From positions 1,510,001 through 1,574,000 of the forward strand of contig NZ_CP117516.1 of assembly GCF_028621955.1 (NCBI RefSeq): a stretch of DNA of 64,000 nt, given 5' to 3'. Below the pieces are notes generated by a model, which saw only the letters and a list, made by a program, of their open reading frames with translations, had not been told where the DNA came from and searched no databases. Each line of letters begins with the position of its first letter. Position 1 is the first letter of the stretch. Both the position numbers and the translations under genes were made by a program. Shown piece after piece: positions 15,876 through 23,611 of this stretch. This DNA comes from Erythrobacter sp. BLCC-B19 (GTDB lineage: Bacteria; Pseudomonadota; Alphaproteobacteria; Sphingomonadales; Sphingomonadaceae).

Positions 15876-16740
15876 GTTCTGGTTGTTGCAGCTCCGGTCG
15901 CACGCGATCCGTGGAGAAGCTCTTAACGTTGGGATTTTGGCTGAACGTGACGGAGAGTACATCGTCCGCGCCGGGTCGCACGTGGAAAAGACACGCGCGA
16001 TAACCGCCGCTATCGAGCCAGACGAGATTCGCGCAGAATTGCATGAGTTGCCCAAGTTGTTGGCTTCCTGCGCCAGTGATCTTGTGACTTCATGTGTCCG
16101 TGACAACAGTTTTTTGTATGCTGATTGCAAGGGCGTTATCCAGCCGGGTGACGCCAAGTTGTTCGACCACTATCTTGATGACCTTGTTCACAGGTACGTC
16201 AATCCTGAACCTGCGCCCCCAAAAGCAATCCGCAAGAGAAATTCTCGCCTTCGTAAAGAGTTGCGAGAGGCACTTAGAGCCGAAAAAATCCTTGCAAAGC
16301 CCACTGAGGGTCTCGACAGCCACCGTGTTTTGTACCGGCATGCTTTGTCAGAAGGCGTGATTGCTGATTTTGTATTACAGAATGGCGCTATGCATGTTGT
16401 TGAGACTGTCGATGCGACGTCGGACGTGATTTCAGTCCACCGTTCGATCACAGAGATCGCGCTCTCTGCGTTGACCTTTGAACATGCGAGAATGAGATTC
16501 TGTAATAGCCCTGTTAAACCTCGATTGGTGTATAATGTCTCTTCAGCGATTGAGAAGGCGGTCGAGCCATCATTAGCTGCAGCACGAAATCAAGGTGCAG
16601 AGCTAGTTAATTGGGCTAGTTTCGATGAGCGGAATAAGTTCCTGACTACATTGACCTCTTTGGCAGAACCCTCCGGCAAATCGCAGGACCAAGGTGCTCT
16701 TTTCAATTCAAGTTTGTTGCCCCGGATCAAGCTGAATTGA
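15859..16740 (+). CDS. DUF3037-type protein paired with HipA-like kinase
   Basis: The 293-residue protein begins with a DUF3037-like segment (FWLLQLRSHAIRGEALNVGI, residues 7-26), the domain most often found beside short HipA-like kinases. A basic linker follows (RKRNSRLRKELREALRAEK), and a C-terminal half containing HRVLYRHALSEGVIADFVLQ and MHVVETVDAT that I do not recognise and that could be a separate domain. Its start lies inside the kinase gene, so the two are translationally coupled. The A+T-rich composition supports acquisition of the pair as a unit. Function unknown. Confidence 0.78.
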   Translation: MAGSSRFWLLQLRSHAIRGEALNVGILAERDGEYIVRAGSHVEKTRAITAAIEPDEIRAELHELPKLLASCASDLVTSCVRDNSFLYADCKGVIQPGDAKLFDHYLDDLVHRYVNPEPAPPKAIRKRNSRLRKELREALRAEKILAKPTEGLDSHRVLYRHALSEGVIADFVLQNGAMHVVETVDATSDVISVHRSITEIALSALTFEHARMRFCNSPVKPRLVYNVSSAIEKAVEPSLAAARNQGAELVNWASFDERNKFLTTLTSLAEPSGKSQDQGALFNSSLLPRIKLN

Positions 16741-16764
16741 TCGTAAGCCGTTTTCCTCGCACCT

Positions 16765-16838
16765 CGGCGTAGGCCCAACCCGCTGCGACTAGGCGGCGGA
16801 GCCGCCAAGTCTCGCGCCCTTCCCGCGGGCGGGAAGGG
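16765..16838. repeat. REP-like repeat unit
   Basis: This unit runs from CGGCGTAGGCCCA, through CCGCTGCGACTA and AAGTCTCGC, to a hairpin CCCTTCCCGC-GG-GCGGGAAGGG. It matches the unit at 16990-17066 in the same orientation, apart from the variable hairpin between CGACTA and AGTCTCGC, and the reverse-oriented unit at 5563-5637. It lies 24 bp after the A+T-rich gene pair. No coding sequence occurs between 16741 and 17070. Confidence 0.8.
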
Positions 16839-16920
16839 TCGTCAGCGCGATGCGGTGTCGCTCGTTGGCGGGAAGGGTTGTCAGAGAGAGCTGATCCCGA
16901 TCGCTTGCCGCCGGTAGTCC

Positions 16921-17066
16921 CCCTCCCGCTTGCGGGAGGGGTTAGGGGTGGGCGCGGGGCCATTGGTCTTGCAGCTTGTTCCGACAGCGCGGCGTAGGCC
17001 CACCCCGCTGCGACTAACTTCGCCTTCGGCTCAATAAGTCTCGCGACCCTCCCGCAGGCGGGAGGG
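16921..17066. repeat. composite REP-like repeat abutting DUF559 gene
   Basis: A 9-bp hairpin CCCTCCCGC-TT-GCGGGAGGG (16921-16940) is followed by a full repeat unit at 16990-17066 ending CCCTCCCGC-AG-GCGGGAGGG. The same order of hairpin plus unit occurs inverted at 5563-5680. The right end stops 4 bp before the stop codon of the DUF559-family gene, an intimate association that may be functional or chance. Confidence 0.8.
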
Positions 17067-17070
17067 TGGA

Positions 17071-17430
17071 TCAGCGCTCCCGTTTCAGCCGCTCGACCTC
17101 CAGCCGGATCGCGGTCACTACGCCCTCGATATTCCCCCGCACATCATCATTGGTGAAACGCAGCACGGTGAAGCCGTGCGCGGCCATCCATGCATCGCGG
17201 CGTTCATCGCGCTCGGGGGCGCAGTCGTGGCTGAAGCCGTCGAGCTCGACCACCAGCGACAGCTCGCGGCACAGGAAGTCGGCGAAGAACGGGCCGACCG
17301 GCATCTGGCGGCTGAACTTCGCGCCCGTCTGGCTTTTCGAAAGAAACGCCCAGAGCCCCCGCTCCGGCCCCGTCGCCTCGCGCCGCAACGCGCGGGCGCG
17401 TTGGGTGTCGCGGGGTTTCCATTCATGCAT
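17071..17430 (-). CDS. DUF559 (Vsr-like endonuclease fold) protein
   Basis: The 119-residue protein matches DUF559: a Lys/Arg-rich start, then TGAKFSRQMPVGPFFADFLC and LVVELDGFSHD, giving the Asp/Glu pairs expected of a PD-(D/E)XK/Vsr-type nuclease core, followed by DAWMAAHGFTVLRFTNDDVR. These proteins are predicted endonucleases, usually of unknown role. The 3' end abuts a REP-like repeat. It is divergent from the DUF1294 gene. Confidence 0.85.
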   Translation of the reverse strand: MHEWKPRDTQRARALRREATGPERGLWAFLSKSQTGAKFSRQMPVGPFFADFLCRELSLVVELDGFSHDCAPERDERRDAWMAAHGFTVLRFTNDDVRGNIEGVVTAIRLEVERLKRER

Positions 17431-17519
17431 TTCAGGAAGTTAGCGGAAACTGGGTCATCGGACAAGACTGCCCCACCCCTCAACCCTTCCGCAACCCCTC
17501 CCGCGCTACATCGCCGCGC

Positions 17520-17852
17520 ATGGACAACCTTGCTGCTCTCGCCAGTCCGCAGAACATCGCCGCCGCCAAGGCGCTCGCTACGCCCGCCAACATCGCCACC
17601 GCGCTGGTCGCGATGAACTTTCTCGCCTTTGCCGCCTTCGGGATCGACAAGGCGCGGGCCGAGGCGGGGGCGTGGCGGATTTCGGAGGGGACGTTGCTGC
17701 GGCTCGCTTTCTTCGGCGGCACGCCGGGCGCATACGCCGGGCGCGCGCTGTTTCGGCACAAGACGCGCAAGCAGCCGTTTTGCAGCCAGCTCCACACCAT
17801 CGCCGCGCTCCAGCTGGCCGCGGGGGTGGGGCTGGCGGTCTATCTGTGGTGA
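17520..17852 (+). CDS. DUF1294 membrane protein
   Basis: A 110-residue protein with a DUF1294 core: NFLAFAAFGIDKARA, then WRISEGTLLRLAFFGGTPGA and FRHKTRKQPF, typical of the family, with two or three hydrophobic helices. Function unknown; some family members are fused to cold-shock domains, but this one is not. A weak AACC-type leader precedes the ATG. A dispersed intergenic element starts 12 bp after its stop. Confidence 0.85.
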   Translation: MDNLAALASPQNIAAAKALATPANIATALVAMNFLAFAAFGIDKARAEAGAWRISEGTLLRLAFFGGTPGAYAGRALFRHKTRKQPFCSQLHTIAALQLAAGVGLAVYLW

Positions 17853-17863
17853 GCCGCCGCCGC

Positions 17864-18079
17864 TTTCCTACACGCGCCGCGCGCGGCTAGGCTTCGGGCG
17901 GGGCATCATGCTCCGGCTCTTTGGGTATCGTGACAGGCGCGGCCATCGCCGCTTGATCGGGATTTGCGCGTTCGCATCCTGTGTCCGTCCGCTTTTGCAT
18001 AAGCGGTGCAATATACTGATTATCCGAAAGAATTAGTCGCGTAGTAAAGTTGACACGGTGTCACCTTTGTAACGCTTAA
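17864..18079 (+). repeat. dispersed intergenic element, copy A
   Basis: Shares ordered blocks with 40259-40438: TTTCCTACA, then TAGGCT 24 bp later, TGTCCGTCCGCT (17982), and after 57-58 bp a 28-nt identical block at 18051-18078 that contains the dyad TGACAC-G-GTGTCA and CTTTGTAACGCTTA. Both copies begin just after the stop codon of a plus-strand gene. It could be a small RNA, a 3'-UTR element or a mobile repeat. Confidence 0.65.
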
Positions 18080-18087
18080 GCGGCTCC

Positions 18088-18573
18088 CTACACCCCGCAC
18101 CACGCGATGCGCGGGCCGCCCCAGCGCGCCGCCAGCCCTTCGCGCACCAGCACGCTGCCGAGGCTCTGGCCGCGCCGGGTGACGAGGCGCAATTCGCGGC
18201 CATAGCGGTCGCGGGTGCGGCCGTCGGCGGGGGTGACGAGCGCGAAGCTGCCGGCGTTGAGCAGCTCGCGCAGGCGGGCGGTGGCGCGCTCGCCCAGCTC
18301 GCGTTCGCGCGGGCAGGCGGGCTGGCTGACCTCGGGGGTGTCGATGTCGGCGATGCGGATCTTGGTGCCCTCGAACCACAGGGTGTCGCCATCGACCACG
18401 CAGGTGACGCGCACCGGCCCGGCGCATATCGGGAAGAGCGCGCGATGCGGATCGCTGCCGCCCGCGCTCTGCGCCTCGCCCGCGTCCGGCCACAGCGCCA
18501 GCGCGCCGGCAGCGGCGAGCGGCACGAGCGCGACGGCCATCGCGCGGCGAAGGAAGGATCCCGGTGGTGTCAT
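18088..18573 (-). CDS. secreted thermonuclease-family protein
   Basis: About 161 residues from the ATG at 18573, chosen because it starts a signal peptide (basic FLRRAM, then a hydrophobic Ala/Leu run ending near AGEAQ). The staphylococcal-nuclease-like core has VVDGDTLWFEG (Asp61, Asp63), IRIADIDTPE (Arg73, Glu81) and DRYGREL, supplying the Ca2+ and phosphate-binding residues. Two Cys pairs outside the core suggest disulfides in the periplasm. An in-frame ATG at 18639 would destroy the signal peptide. It probably degrades extracellular or periplasmic nucleic acid. Confidence 0.85.
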   Translation of the reverse strand: MTPPGSFLRRAMAVALVPLAAAGALALWPDAGEAQSAGGSDPHRALFPICAGPVRVTCVVDGDTLWFEGTKIRIADIDTPEVSQPACPRERELGERATARLRELLNAGSFALVTPADGRTRDRYGRELRLVTRRGQSLGSVLVREGLAARWGGPRIAWCGV

Positions 18574-18695
18574 GCAAATATCCCGCCGCCCACAATAGCG
18601 GCGGATGGCCCGCGATCCAGCGATTTTGACCTCGGTCAAACGCTTAAGCGAAAGCGCGGTCTAGGCAGGGGGTGTTGCACATAAGGGAGACGATG

Positions 18696-18947
18696 ATGTC
18701 CGCACACACCCCCAATGAACTGGCCGATACCTTTCCCGGCGATGCTGCCGCGCTCCACCGGCTGAAGCAGGAAAACGCCCATTTCGCGCGGCTGGCCGAG
18801 CGCCACCACGAGGTCAACCGGGCGATCCACCGGATCGAGACCGAGACCGAAGCGGCAAGCGACGAACGGCTCGAAGCGCTCAAGCGCGAGCGGCTGCACC
18901 TGCTCGACGAGATCGCCGCGATGCTCGAAACCGCGCCGACCGGGTAG
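18696..18947 (+). CDS. YdcH/DUF465 small coiled-coil protein
   Basis: This 83-residue helical protein fits DUF465: LHRLKQENAHFARLAERHHE, VNRAIHRIE and LKRERLHLLDEIAAML form a long alpha-helical hairpin rich in charged residues. The ATG at 18696 is favoured because GGAG is 6 bases upstream; an ATG directly before it (18693) is too close. Function unknown although the family is widespread. No obvious operon partner. Confidence 0.88.
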   Translation: MSAHTPNELADTFPGDAAALHRLKQENAHFARLAERHHEVNRAIHRIETETEAASDERLEALKRERLHLLDEIAAMLETAPTG

Positions 18948-19021
18948 CGCGCAACGGGGCGGGGCTGCGGCAAGCTTGTGCGGGCGGGGTACCAGGCGAT
19001 GCCCCGCTCGCAACCCTGCCG

Positions 19022-19204
19022 TCAGCAGTCGCCGTCTTCGCGCGGGGTCGTGCGGCGGTCGGTGCCGGAGCGACGATCACCCTTGCGGCGGTCGGGGCCG
19101 TCATAGGGTGCATTGCTCTGCCGCCGGTCGCTCTGTCGCCGACCGCCACCGGCCGGATCAGCGCCTCCGGAGGGGGCGGCCTTGTCAGTGCTATCCTCGC
19201 TCAT
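19022..19204 (-). CDS. small DRR-repeat basic protein
   Basis: About 60 residues starting MSEDSTDKA at 19204. The C-terminal half consists of short repeats of the type DRR (RRQSDRRQSN, GPDRRKGDRRSGTDRR), while the N-terminal half is Gly/Ala/Ser-rich. It looks disordered and highly charged. I do not recognise it beyond noting that similar D-R-R peptides are common in sphingomonads. Its standing as a real gene is moderately supported by a GGGAA upstream and by lack of overlap with other genes. Confidence 0.5.
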   Translation of the reverse strand: MSEDSTDKAAPSGGADPAGGGRRQSDRRQSNAPYDGPDRRKGDRRSGTDRRTTPREDGDC

Positions 19205-19416
19205 GCCAGTTCGTTCCCGAGCGCAGCGCCCGGCTTTGGCCGGTGTCACGCGCCATATTGTCGTACGGATGGTGCGACCGTGTGGGGCAAAGCTAACACC
19301 AACTTGCGGAAATGCCTAATCTCTTGTCAACCATGACACCAAGCGCTTGGCCCCGCGCGCCCAAGCCGCTAGGGCGCTCGCCGAAAGCGCGATGCGCACG
19401 GCAGGACAGGAATGCG

Positions 19417-20328
19417 GTGACCGACAAGCCCAACCACCCCAAGGCGGACACGCCCGATCTTTCGAAGGCCGAAGTGCTGATCGAGGCGCTGCCCTATTTC
19501 CAGCGCTACGCCGGGCGCACCTTCGTGGTGAAATACGGCGGCCACGCCATGGGCGATCCCGAAGCCGCGCGCGACTTTGCCGAGGATATCGTCCTCTTGA
19601 AGGCGGTCGGCATCAACCCGGTGGTGGTGCATGGCGGCGGCCCGCAGATCGGCCAGATGCTCAAGCGGCTGGGGGTGGAGAGCACCTTTGTAGATGGCCT
19701 TCGCGTCACCGACGCCGCCACCGCGCAGGTGGCCGAGATGGTGCTGTCGGGCGCGATCAACAAGGAACTGGTCGGCTGGATCGCGGCCGCTGGCGGCAAG
19801 GCGATCGGGATTTCCGGCAAGGACGGCGGGCTCGTCACGGCGAGCAAGGTCACCCGCACCACCCGCGATCCTGACAGCAATATCGAACAGGCGGTCGATC
19901 TCGGCTTCGTCGGCGAGCCGGCGGCGGTCGATACCACGGTGATCGACACGATGGTCGCCGCAGGGATGATCCCGGTGATCGCACCGATTGCGCCCGGCGC
20001 GGACGGGGCGACCTACAACATCAACGCCGACACCATGGCGGGCGCGATCGCGGCGGCGCTGGGCGCGGCGCGGCTGTTCCTGCTGACCGATGTTCCGGGC
20101 GTGCTGGGCGCGGACGGCGAGCTGCTGACCGACCTCACCCCCGCCGACATCGCCAAGCTGCGCGAAGAAGGCGTGATCCGCGGCGGGATGGTGCCCAAGC
20201 TTGAGACCTGCGTTACCGCGGTGCAATCGGGCTGCGAGGCGGCCGTGGTGCTCGATGGCCGGGTGGGCCACGCGATGCTGCTCGAATTCTTCACCGCGCG
20301 CGGGGCGGGCACGCTGGTGCGGGCCTGA
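19417..20328 (+). CDS. argB: acetylglutamate kinase
   Basis: A 303-residue enzyme from the GTG at 19417, chosen because it gives the usual length; the frame stays open to an ATG at 19312. Amino-acid-kinase motifs are [10 protein letters not shown] (catalytic Lys), [10 protein letters not shown], the substrate region [15 protein letters not shown] and the ATP-site [10 protein letters not shown]. It phosphorylates N-acetylglutamate, the second step of arginine biosynthesis. The C-terminal segment GMVPKLETC is typical of arginine-responsive forms. It is followed by a stem-loop at 20360-20383 and then yggT and folD. Confidence 0.96.
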   Translation: MTDKPNHPKADTPDLSKAEVLIEALPYFQRYAGRTFVVKYGGHAMGDPEAARDFAEDIVLLKAVGINPVVVHGGGPQIGQMLKRLGVESTFVDGLRVTDAATAQVAEMVLSGAINKELVGWIAAAGGKAIGISGKDGGLVTASKVTRTTRDPDSNIEQAVDLGFVGEPAAVDTTVIDTMVAAGMIPVIAPIAPGADGATYNINADTMAGAIAAALGAARLFLLTDVPGVLGADGELLTDLTPADIAKLREEGVIRGGMVPKLETCVTAVQSGCEAAVVLDGRVGHAMLLEFFTARGAGTLVRA

Positions 20329-20359
20329 CAGCCTGCGTGGGAACTGAGGTGTGGCGCAA

Positions 20360-20383
20360 GGCGTATTAAGAGGCTAATACGCC
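20360..20383 (+). terminator. stem-loop after argB
   Basis: GGCGTATTA (20360-20368) and TAATACGCC (20375-20383) form a perfect 9-bp stem with loop AGAGGC, 31 bp after the argB stop. There is no following T-tract, so it may be a weak terminator, a processing site or a protein-binding dyad. Confidence 0.45.
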
Positions 20384-20450
20384 TGCCAAGGGACTTGACC
20401 GGGCGCCCGCACAGATGCGGTCCAGCGCCGATGCTATGGATAGAAACGCC

Positions 20451-20732
20451 ATGTCGAATGCCATTCTCGAGATCTTCCTGATGGTGGTGAACACCGCCAA
20501 TATGCTGCTGATCATCTGGTTCATCATCGGGCTCCTTTTCGCCTTCAACGTCGTCAGCCCGCGCAACCAGTTCGCCTTTGCGGTGCATGATGCGCTGAGC
20601 CGCCTGTTCGAGCCGGTGCTTCGTCCGATCCGCAAGGTCATGCCCGATACCGGCGCGATCGACTTTTCGCCGATGGTGTTCCTGATGCTGCTCAACGCGG
20701 TCGGATACATCCTGCAAGGCGCGATGATGTGA
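20451..20732 (+). CDS. YggT family membrane protein
   Basis: A 93-residue protein with two hydrophobic helices ([20 protein letters not shown] and [17 protein letters not shown]) flanking the conserved amphipathic region [20 protein letters not shown], as expected for the single-repeat YggT family. The family is linked to osmotic tolerance and envelope function, with no proven activity. Its TGA overlaps the ATG of folD (TGATG), so the two genes are translationally coupled. Confidence 0.9.
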   Translation: MSNAILEIFLMVVNTANMLLIIWFIIGLLFAFNVVSPRNQFAFAVHDALSRLFEPVLRPIRKVMPDTGAIDFSPMVFLMLLNAVGYILQGAMM

Positions 20733-21628
20733 TGGCAGAAGCGGCGCGGATCGACGGCAAGGGTTTTGCCGATGCCCTGCGCGCCCGGATTGCGGGGCAC
20801 GCGGGCGAATTTGTCCAGGCGACCGGGCGCAAGCCGGGGCTGGCCGTCGTGCTGGTGGGCGAGGATCCGGCGAGCCAGGTTTATGTCGGAGCCAAGGCCC
20901 GCGCCTGTCACGAGGCGGGGATCGCCAGCTTCGAACACCGCCTTCCCGCCGAAACCAGCGAGGCCGAACTGCTGGTGCTGGTCGAACGGCTCAACCGCGA
21001 CCCCGAGGTTGACGGGATTCTGGTGCAGATGCCGCTCCCGAACGGGCTCGACGAACAGGCGGTGATTGCCGCGATTGATCCGGGCAAGGATGTCGATGGG
21101 TTCCATGTCATCAACGCAGGGCGGCTGAGTGTCGGGCAGGAGGGCTTCGTGCCCTGCACGCCCTTGGGCTGCATGATGCTGCTGAAAGACCGGCTGGGCG
21201 ACCTCAGCGGGCTGGATGCGGTGGTGATCGGGCGGTCGAATATCGTCGGCAAGCCGATGGCGCAGTTGCTGACTGACGCCAACGCCACCGTCACCATTGC
21301 CCATAGCCGCACGAAGAACCTTCCCGATGTGGTGCGCCGCGCCGATATCGTGGTCGCCGCCGTGGGCCGACCGGAAATGGTGCGCGGCGACTGGATCAAG
21401 CCGGGCGCGACGGTGATCGACGTCGGCATCAATCGCCTGCCGCCCACCGATGACAAGCCCAAGGGCCGTCTGGTGGGCGACGTCGCCTTCACCGAAGCCG
21501 CTGCCGTCGCCGGTGCGATCACCCCGGTGCCGGGCGGGGTCGGGCCGATGACGATTGCCGTGCTGCTCAGGAACACGCTGGTCGCCGCCCATGCCCATGC
21601 CGGGCTGGAAGCGCCCGAGGGGCTTTGA
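20732..21628 (+). CDS. folD: bifunctional methylene-THF dehydrogenase/cyclohydrolase
   Basis: A 298-residue FolD. Signatures are [14 protein letters not shown] with the catalytic Lys, GILVQMPLP, the NADP-binding GRSNIVGKP and the C-terminal [10 protein letters not shown]. It interconverts 5,10-methylene- and 10-formyl-tetrahydrofolate in the cytoplasm, feeding purine and formyl-methionine synthesis. The ATG at 20732 shares a base with the yggT stop; a GTG one codon earlier is possible but less likely. Confidence 0.97.
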   Translation: MAEAARIDGKGFADALRARIAGHAGEFVQATGRKPGLAVVLVGEDPASQVYVGAKARACHEAGIASFEHRLPAETSEAELLVLVERLNRDPEVDGILVQMPLPNGLDEQAVIAAIDPGKDVDGFHVINAGRLSVGQEGFVPCTPLGCMMLLKDRLGDLSGLDAVVIGRSNIVGKPMAQLLTDANATVTIAHSRTKNLPDVVRRADIVVAAVGRPEMVRGDWIKPGATVIDVGINRLPPTDDKPKGRLVGDVAFTEAAAVAGAITPVPGGVGPMTIAVLLRNTLVAAHAHAGLEAPEGL

Positions 21629-21634
21629 GCAAAG

Positions 21635-21749
21635 TCCGTTCGTCCTGAGCTTGTCGGAAGCGAAGCTGGGCGTTGCCCAACGGCTGCTTTTTCTTCAGGT
21701 TGGACGCGAAAAGGAAAAGCGGGGCTTCGACAAGCTCAGCCCGAACGGA
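21635..21749. repeat. palindromic CGTTCGTCCTGAGCTTGTCG-type repeat
   Basis: Inverted arms TCCGTTCGTCCTGAGCTTGT (from 21635) and GCTTCGACAAGCTCAG-CCGAACGGA (21724-21749) enclose about 62 bp between folD and the lipoprotein gene. This is a widely dispersed bacterial intergenic palindrome. The right arm supplies the GGAGG used by the lipoprotein start. Confidence 0.75.
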
Positions 21750-21756
21750 GGTTGAT

Positions 21757-22533
21757 ATGCGGCGTTTGGCCTTGGTTCTTGCCCTTGCAATCCCCTTGAC
21801 CCTCGCTGCCTGTGCCGGGCAGGGCGGGCCGCCCAAGCCGAACAAGCGGCAGATGGCGCAGATCGGCCGTGCGCTCGAAACCGCGCCGGGCGCTGCGCAG
21901 CCCAGCACCATCGTCGCGGCAGAAATCGCCTTCTCGCGCGCGGCGAAGGAGCGCGGGCAGTGGACCGCTTTCCGCCTGTTCGCCGCTCCCGGCGCGCTGC
22001 TCCACGGGGGCAAGGGGCCGTTTGCGATCGAGCCCTGGCTCGCCACCCAGAAAGACCCGCCTGAGGCCGTCCAATGGGACGCGCGCACCGTGGTGATGAG
22101 CTGCGACGGCGCCACTGCGGTCAGCCAGGGGCGCTATCGCGATCCGCAAGGCAAGGTCGGCAATTTCGTGACCGTGTGGGAACGTCAGGCCGACGGCAGC
22201 TACAAGTATATCTACGATGCCGGAGGCGATGATGTGCCCCAGCCCGCCCCCAGGAAGGTGGTCGAGGACGGCGACTATGTCGTCACCGCCATCGATGCGG
22301 TGCAGGGTCTGGTCGCGACCTGTCCGCGCGGCGGGCCGGGCAGCATCCCGCCGCCGCCCGCGATCCCGATTGGCGAGGACGGCAAGACCGACGCCAAGCT
22401 GTCGAAGGATGGCACGCTGCGCTGGCGCTGGGAACACCGGGCGGACGGCACGCGCTATACTGCGGCGGATTACTACTATCAGGGCCGCTGGCTGACCGGG
22501 ATCGAACAAAGCCTTGTGCCAACCGGCGATTGA
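21757..22533 (+). CDS. lipoprotein of unknown function
   Basis: A 258-residue protein whose start at 21757 gives a clear lipoprotein signal: basic MRR, a hydrophobic stretch and the lipobox LAAC with Cys19. The mature part contains an NTF2/SnoaL-like region (RQMAQIGRALE ... VMSCDGATAVSQGRYRD ... VGNFVTVWERQADGSYKYI), followed by a tail ending with YTAADYYYQGRWL. It is probably anchored in the outer membrane facing the periplasm. No ligand is predictable. GGAGG lies 5 bases before the ATG. Confidence 0.75.
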   Translation: MRRLALVLALAIPLTLAACAGQGGPPKPNKRQMAQIGRALETAPGAAQPSTIVAAEIAFSRAAKERGQWTAFRLFAAPGALLHGGKGPFAIEPWLATQKDPPEAVQWDARTVVMSCDGATAVSQGRYRDPQGKVGNFVTVWERQADGSYKYIYDAGGDDVPQPAPRKVVEDGDYVVTAIDAVQGLVATCPRGGPGSIPPPPAIPIGEDGKTDAKLSKDGTLRWRWEHRADGTRYTAADYYYQGRWLTGIEQSLVPTGD

Positions 22534-22569
22534 TGGGAGGGGCTTGCCCGCCCGGCCTGAAGCGAAACC

Positions 22570-23199
22570 ATGGTGCTGACAGAACTCTTCCTTTCCGCCT
22601 TCGTCACCCTGTTCGTGGTGATCGACCCGCCGGGGTGCGCGCCGATCTATGCCGGGCTGACCAAGGGCGCGAGCGCGGCGCAGGCCCGCAGCATGGCTTT
22701 GCGCGCGACGATGATCGCGAGCATCATCCTGCTCATCTTCGCGCTGTTCGGGCAGGAACTGCTGGGCGCGCTGCATATCGAGCTCAATTCCTTCCGCATC
22801 GCGGGCGGGCTGATGCTGTTCTTCATTGCCTTCGACATGGTGTTCGAAAAGCGCACCGAGCGCCGCGAGCAGCGCGCCGAGAAGGTCGCCGCCACGCCCG
22901 AGATCGAGGATGTCTCGGTCTTCCCGATGGCAATGCCGATGCTGGCCGGGCCGGGCGCGATCGCGGCGGTGATGCTGCTGATGAACGAGGCGGATGATTG
23001 GGCCGAGAAGGGCCAGATCCTCGCCGCGCTGGGTGCGGTGCTGGCGATCACGGCGGCGGCGCTGGTGGCGGCAGGCCCGCTGATCCGGCTGCTGGGCGAC
23101 AAGGTCGAGGCGGTGATCACGCGGCTGCTCGGCGTGCTGCTGGCGGCGCTGGCGGCGCAATATGTGATCGATGGGCTGAAGGGCAGCTTCGGGCTCTGA
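22570..23199 (+). CDS. MarC family integral membrane protein
   Basis: A 209-residue protein with six predicted transmembrane helices and the MarC/UPF0056 motifs VVIDPPGCAPIY near the N-terminus and PMAMPMLAGPGAIAAV in the middle. A charged loop (EKRTERREQRAEK) separates the two halves. Despite the name, this family has no demonstrated role in antibiotic efflux. It stands alone between the lipoprotein gene and a small unknown gene. Confidence 0.92.
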   Translation: MVLTELFLSAFVTLFVVIDPPGCAPIYAGLTKGASAAQARSMALRATMIASIILLIFALFGQELLGALHIELNSFRIAGGLMLFFIAFDMVFEKRTERREQRAEKVAATPEIEDVSVFPMAMPMLAGPGAIAAVMLLMNEADDWAEKGQILAALGAVLAITAAALVAAGPLIRLLGDKVEAVITRLLGVLLAALAAQYVIDGLKGSFGL

Positions 23200-23270
23200 T
23201 CGCGCCGGCCGATTGACTCGCCAATCGCCCGCCATAATCTTGCCCGCGCCGGATGGCGGGGGAGAAAGAC

Positions 23271-23465
23271 ATGACGAAAACCAGGGTTGTGGTCGAAGGC
23301 GGGGGCAGGAACCTTTACCGCGTCGACGAGGTCGGGGGCGTCTTCAAGGTCTACAAGGACGAGGTGTGGGGCTCTGGCGAATTGATCGGCACATCGCGGT
23401 CGATGAACGACGCGCTCGACCGCATCACCGGCCATTCCGGCCGCAAGATCAAGAGCATCGGCTGA
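23271..23465 (+). CDS. small hypothetical protein before the Ter island
   Basis: A 64-residue protein starting MTKTRVVVEGGGRNLYRVDE with GGGGGAGAAAG as ribosome-binding site. It is beta-rich and basic at the end (GHSGRKIKSIG), and resembles small DUF2188-like proteins in size and pattern, but I cannot assign it. It lies 146 bp before the first Ter gene and upstream of its predicted promoter, so it is probably not part of that operon. Confidence 0.55.
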   Translation: MTKTRVVVEGGGRNLYRVDEVGGVFKVYKDEVWGSGELIGTSRSMNDALDRITGHSGRKIKSIG

Positions 23466-23544
23466 TCGCATTCGGCGCTGGCAACCTTAATAAAACCGTA
23501 ATGAAATCAGCCGTAAGTCACTTGCAACCCCCTCGGGCGCAGGG

Positions 23545-23583
23545 TTGACACCCTCACGGCCTTAGGGGATATCCCGTTTCGGG
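23545..23583 (+). promoter_or_regulatory. promoter/operator candidate of the Ter island
   Basis: TTGACA (23545-23550), a 17-bp spacer and GATATC (23568-23573) form a sigma-70-like promoter. Its -10 lies inside the perfect palindrome GGGATATCCC (23566-23575), and a small hairpin CCCGTTTCGGG (23573-23583) overlaps it. A GTG-started TerD-type gene begins 29 bp later. The palindrome is a plausible repressor site. Confidence 0.5.
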
Positions 23584-23611
23584 ACACATTGCGCTTTTAC
23601 GCGGGGGATCA

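Noticed and set aside
17071..17430. Vsr mismatch endonuclease
   Set aside because: Only the DUF559 pattern is seen, without a neighbouring cytosine methyltransferase gene or Vsr zinc-site residues.
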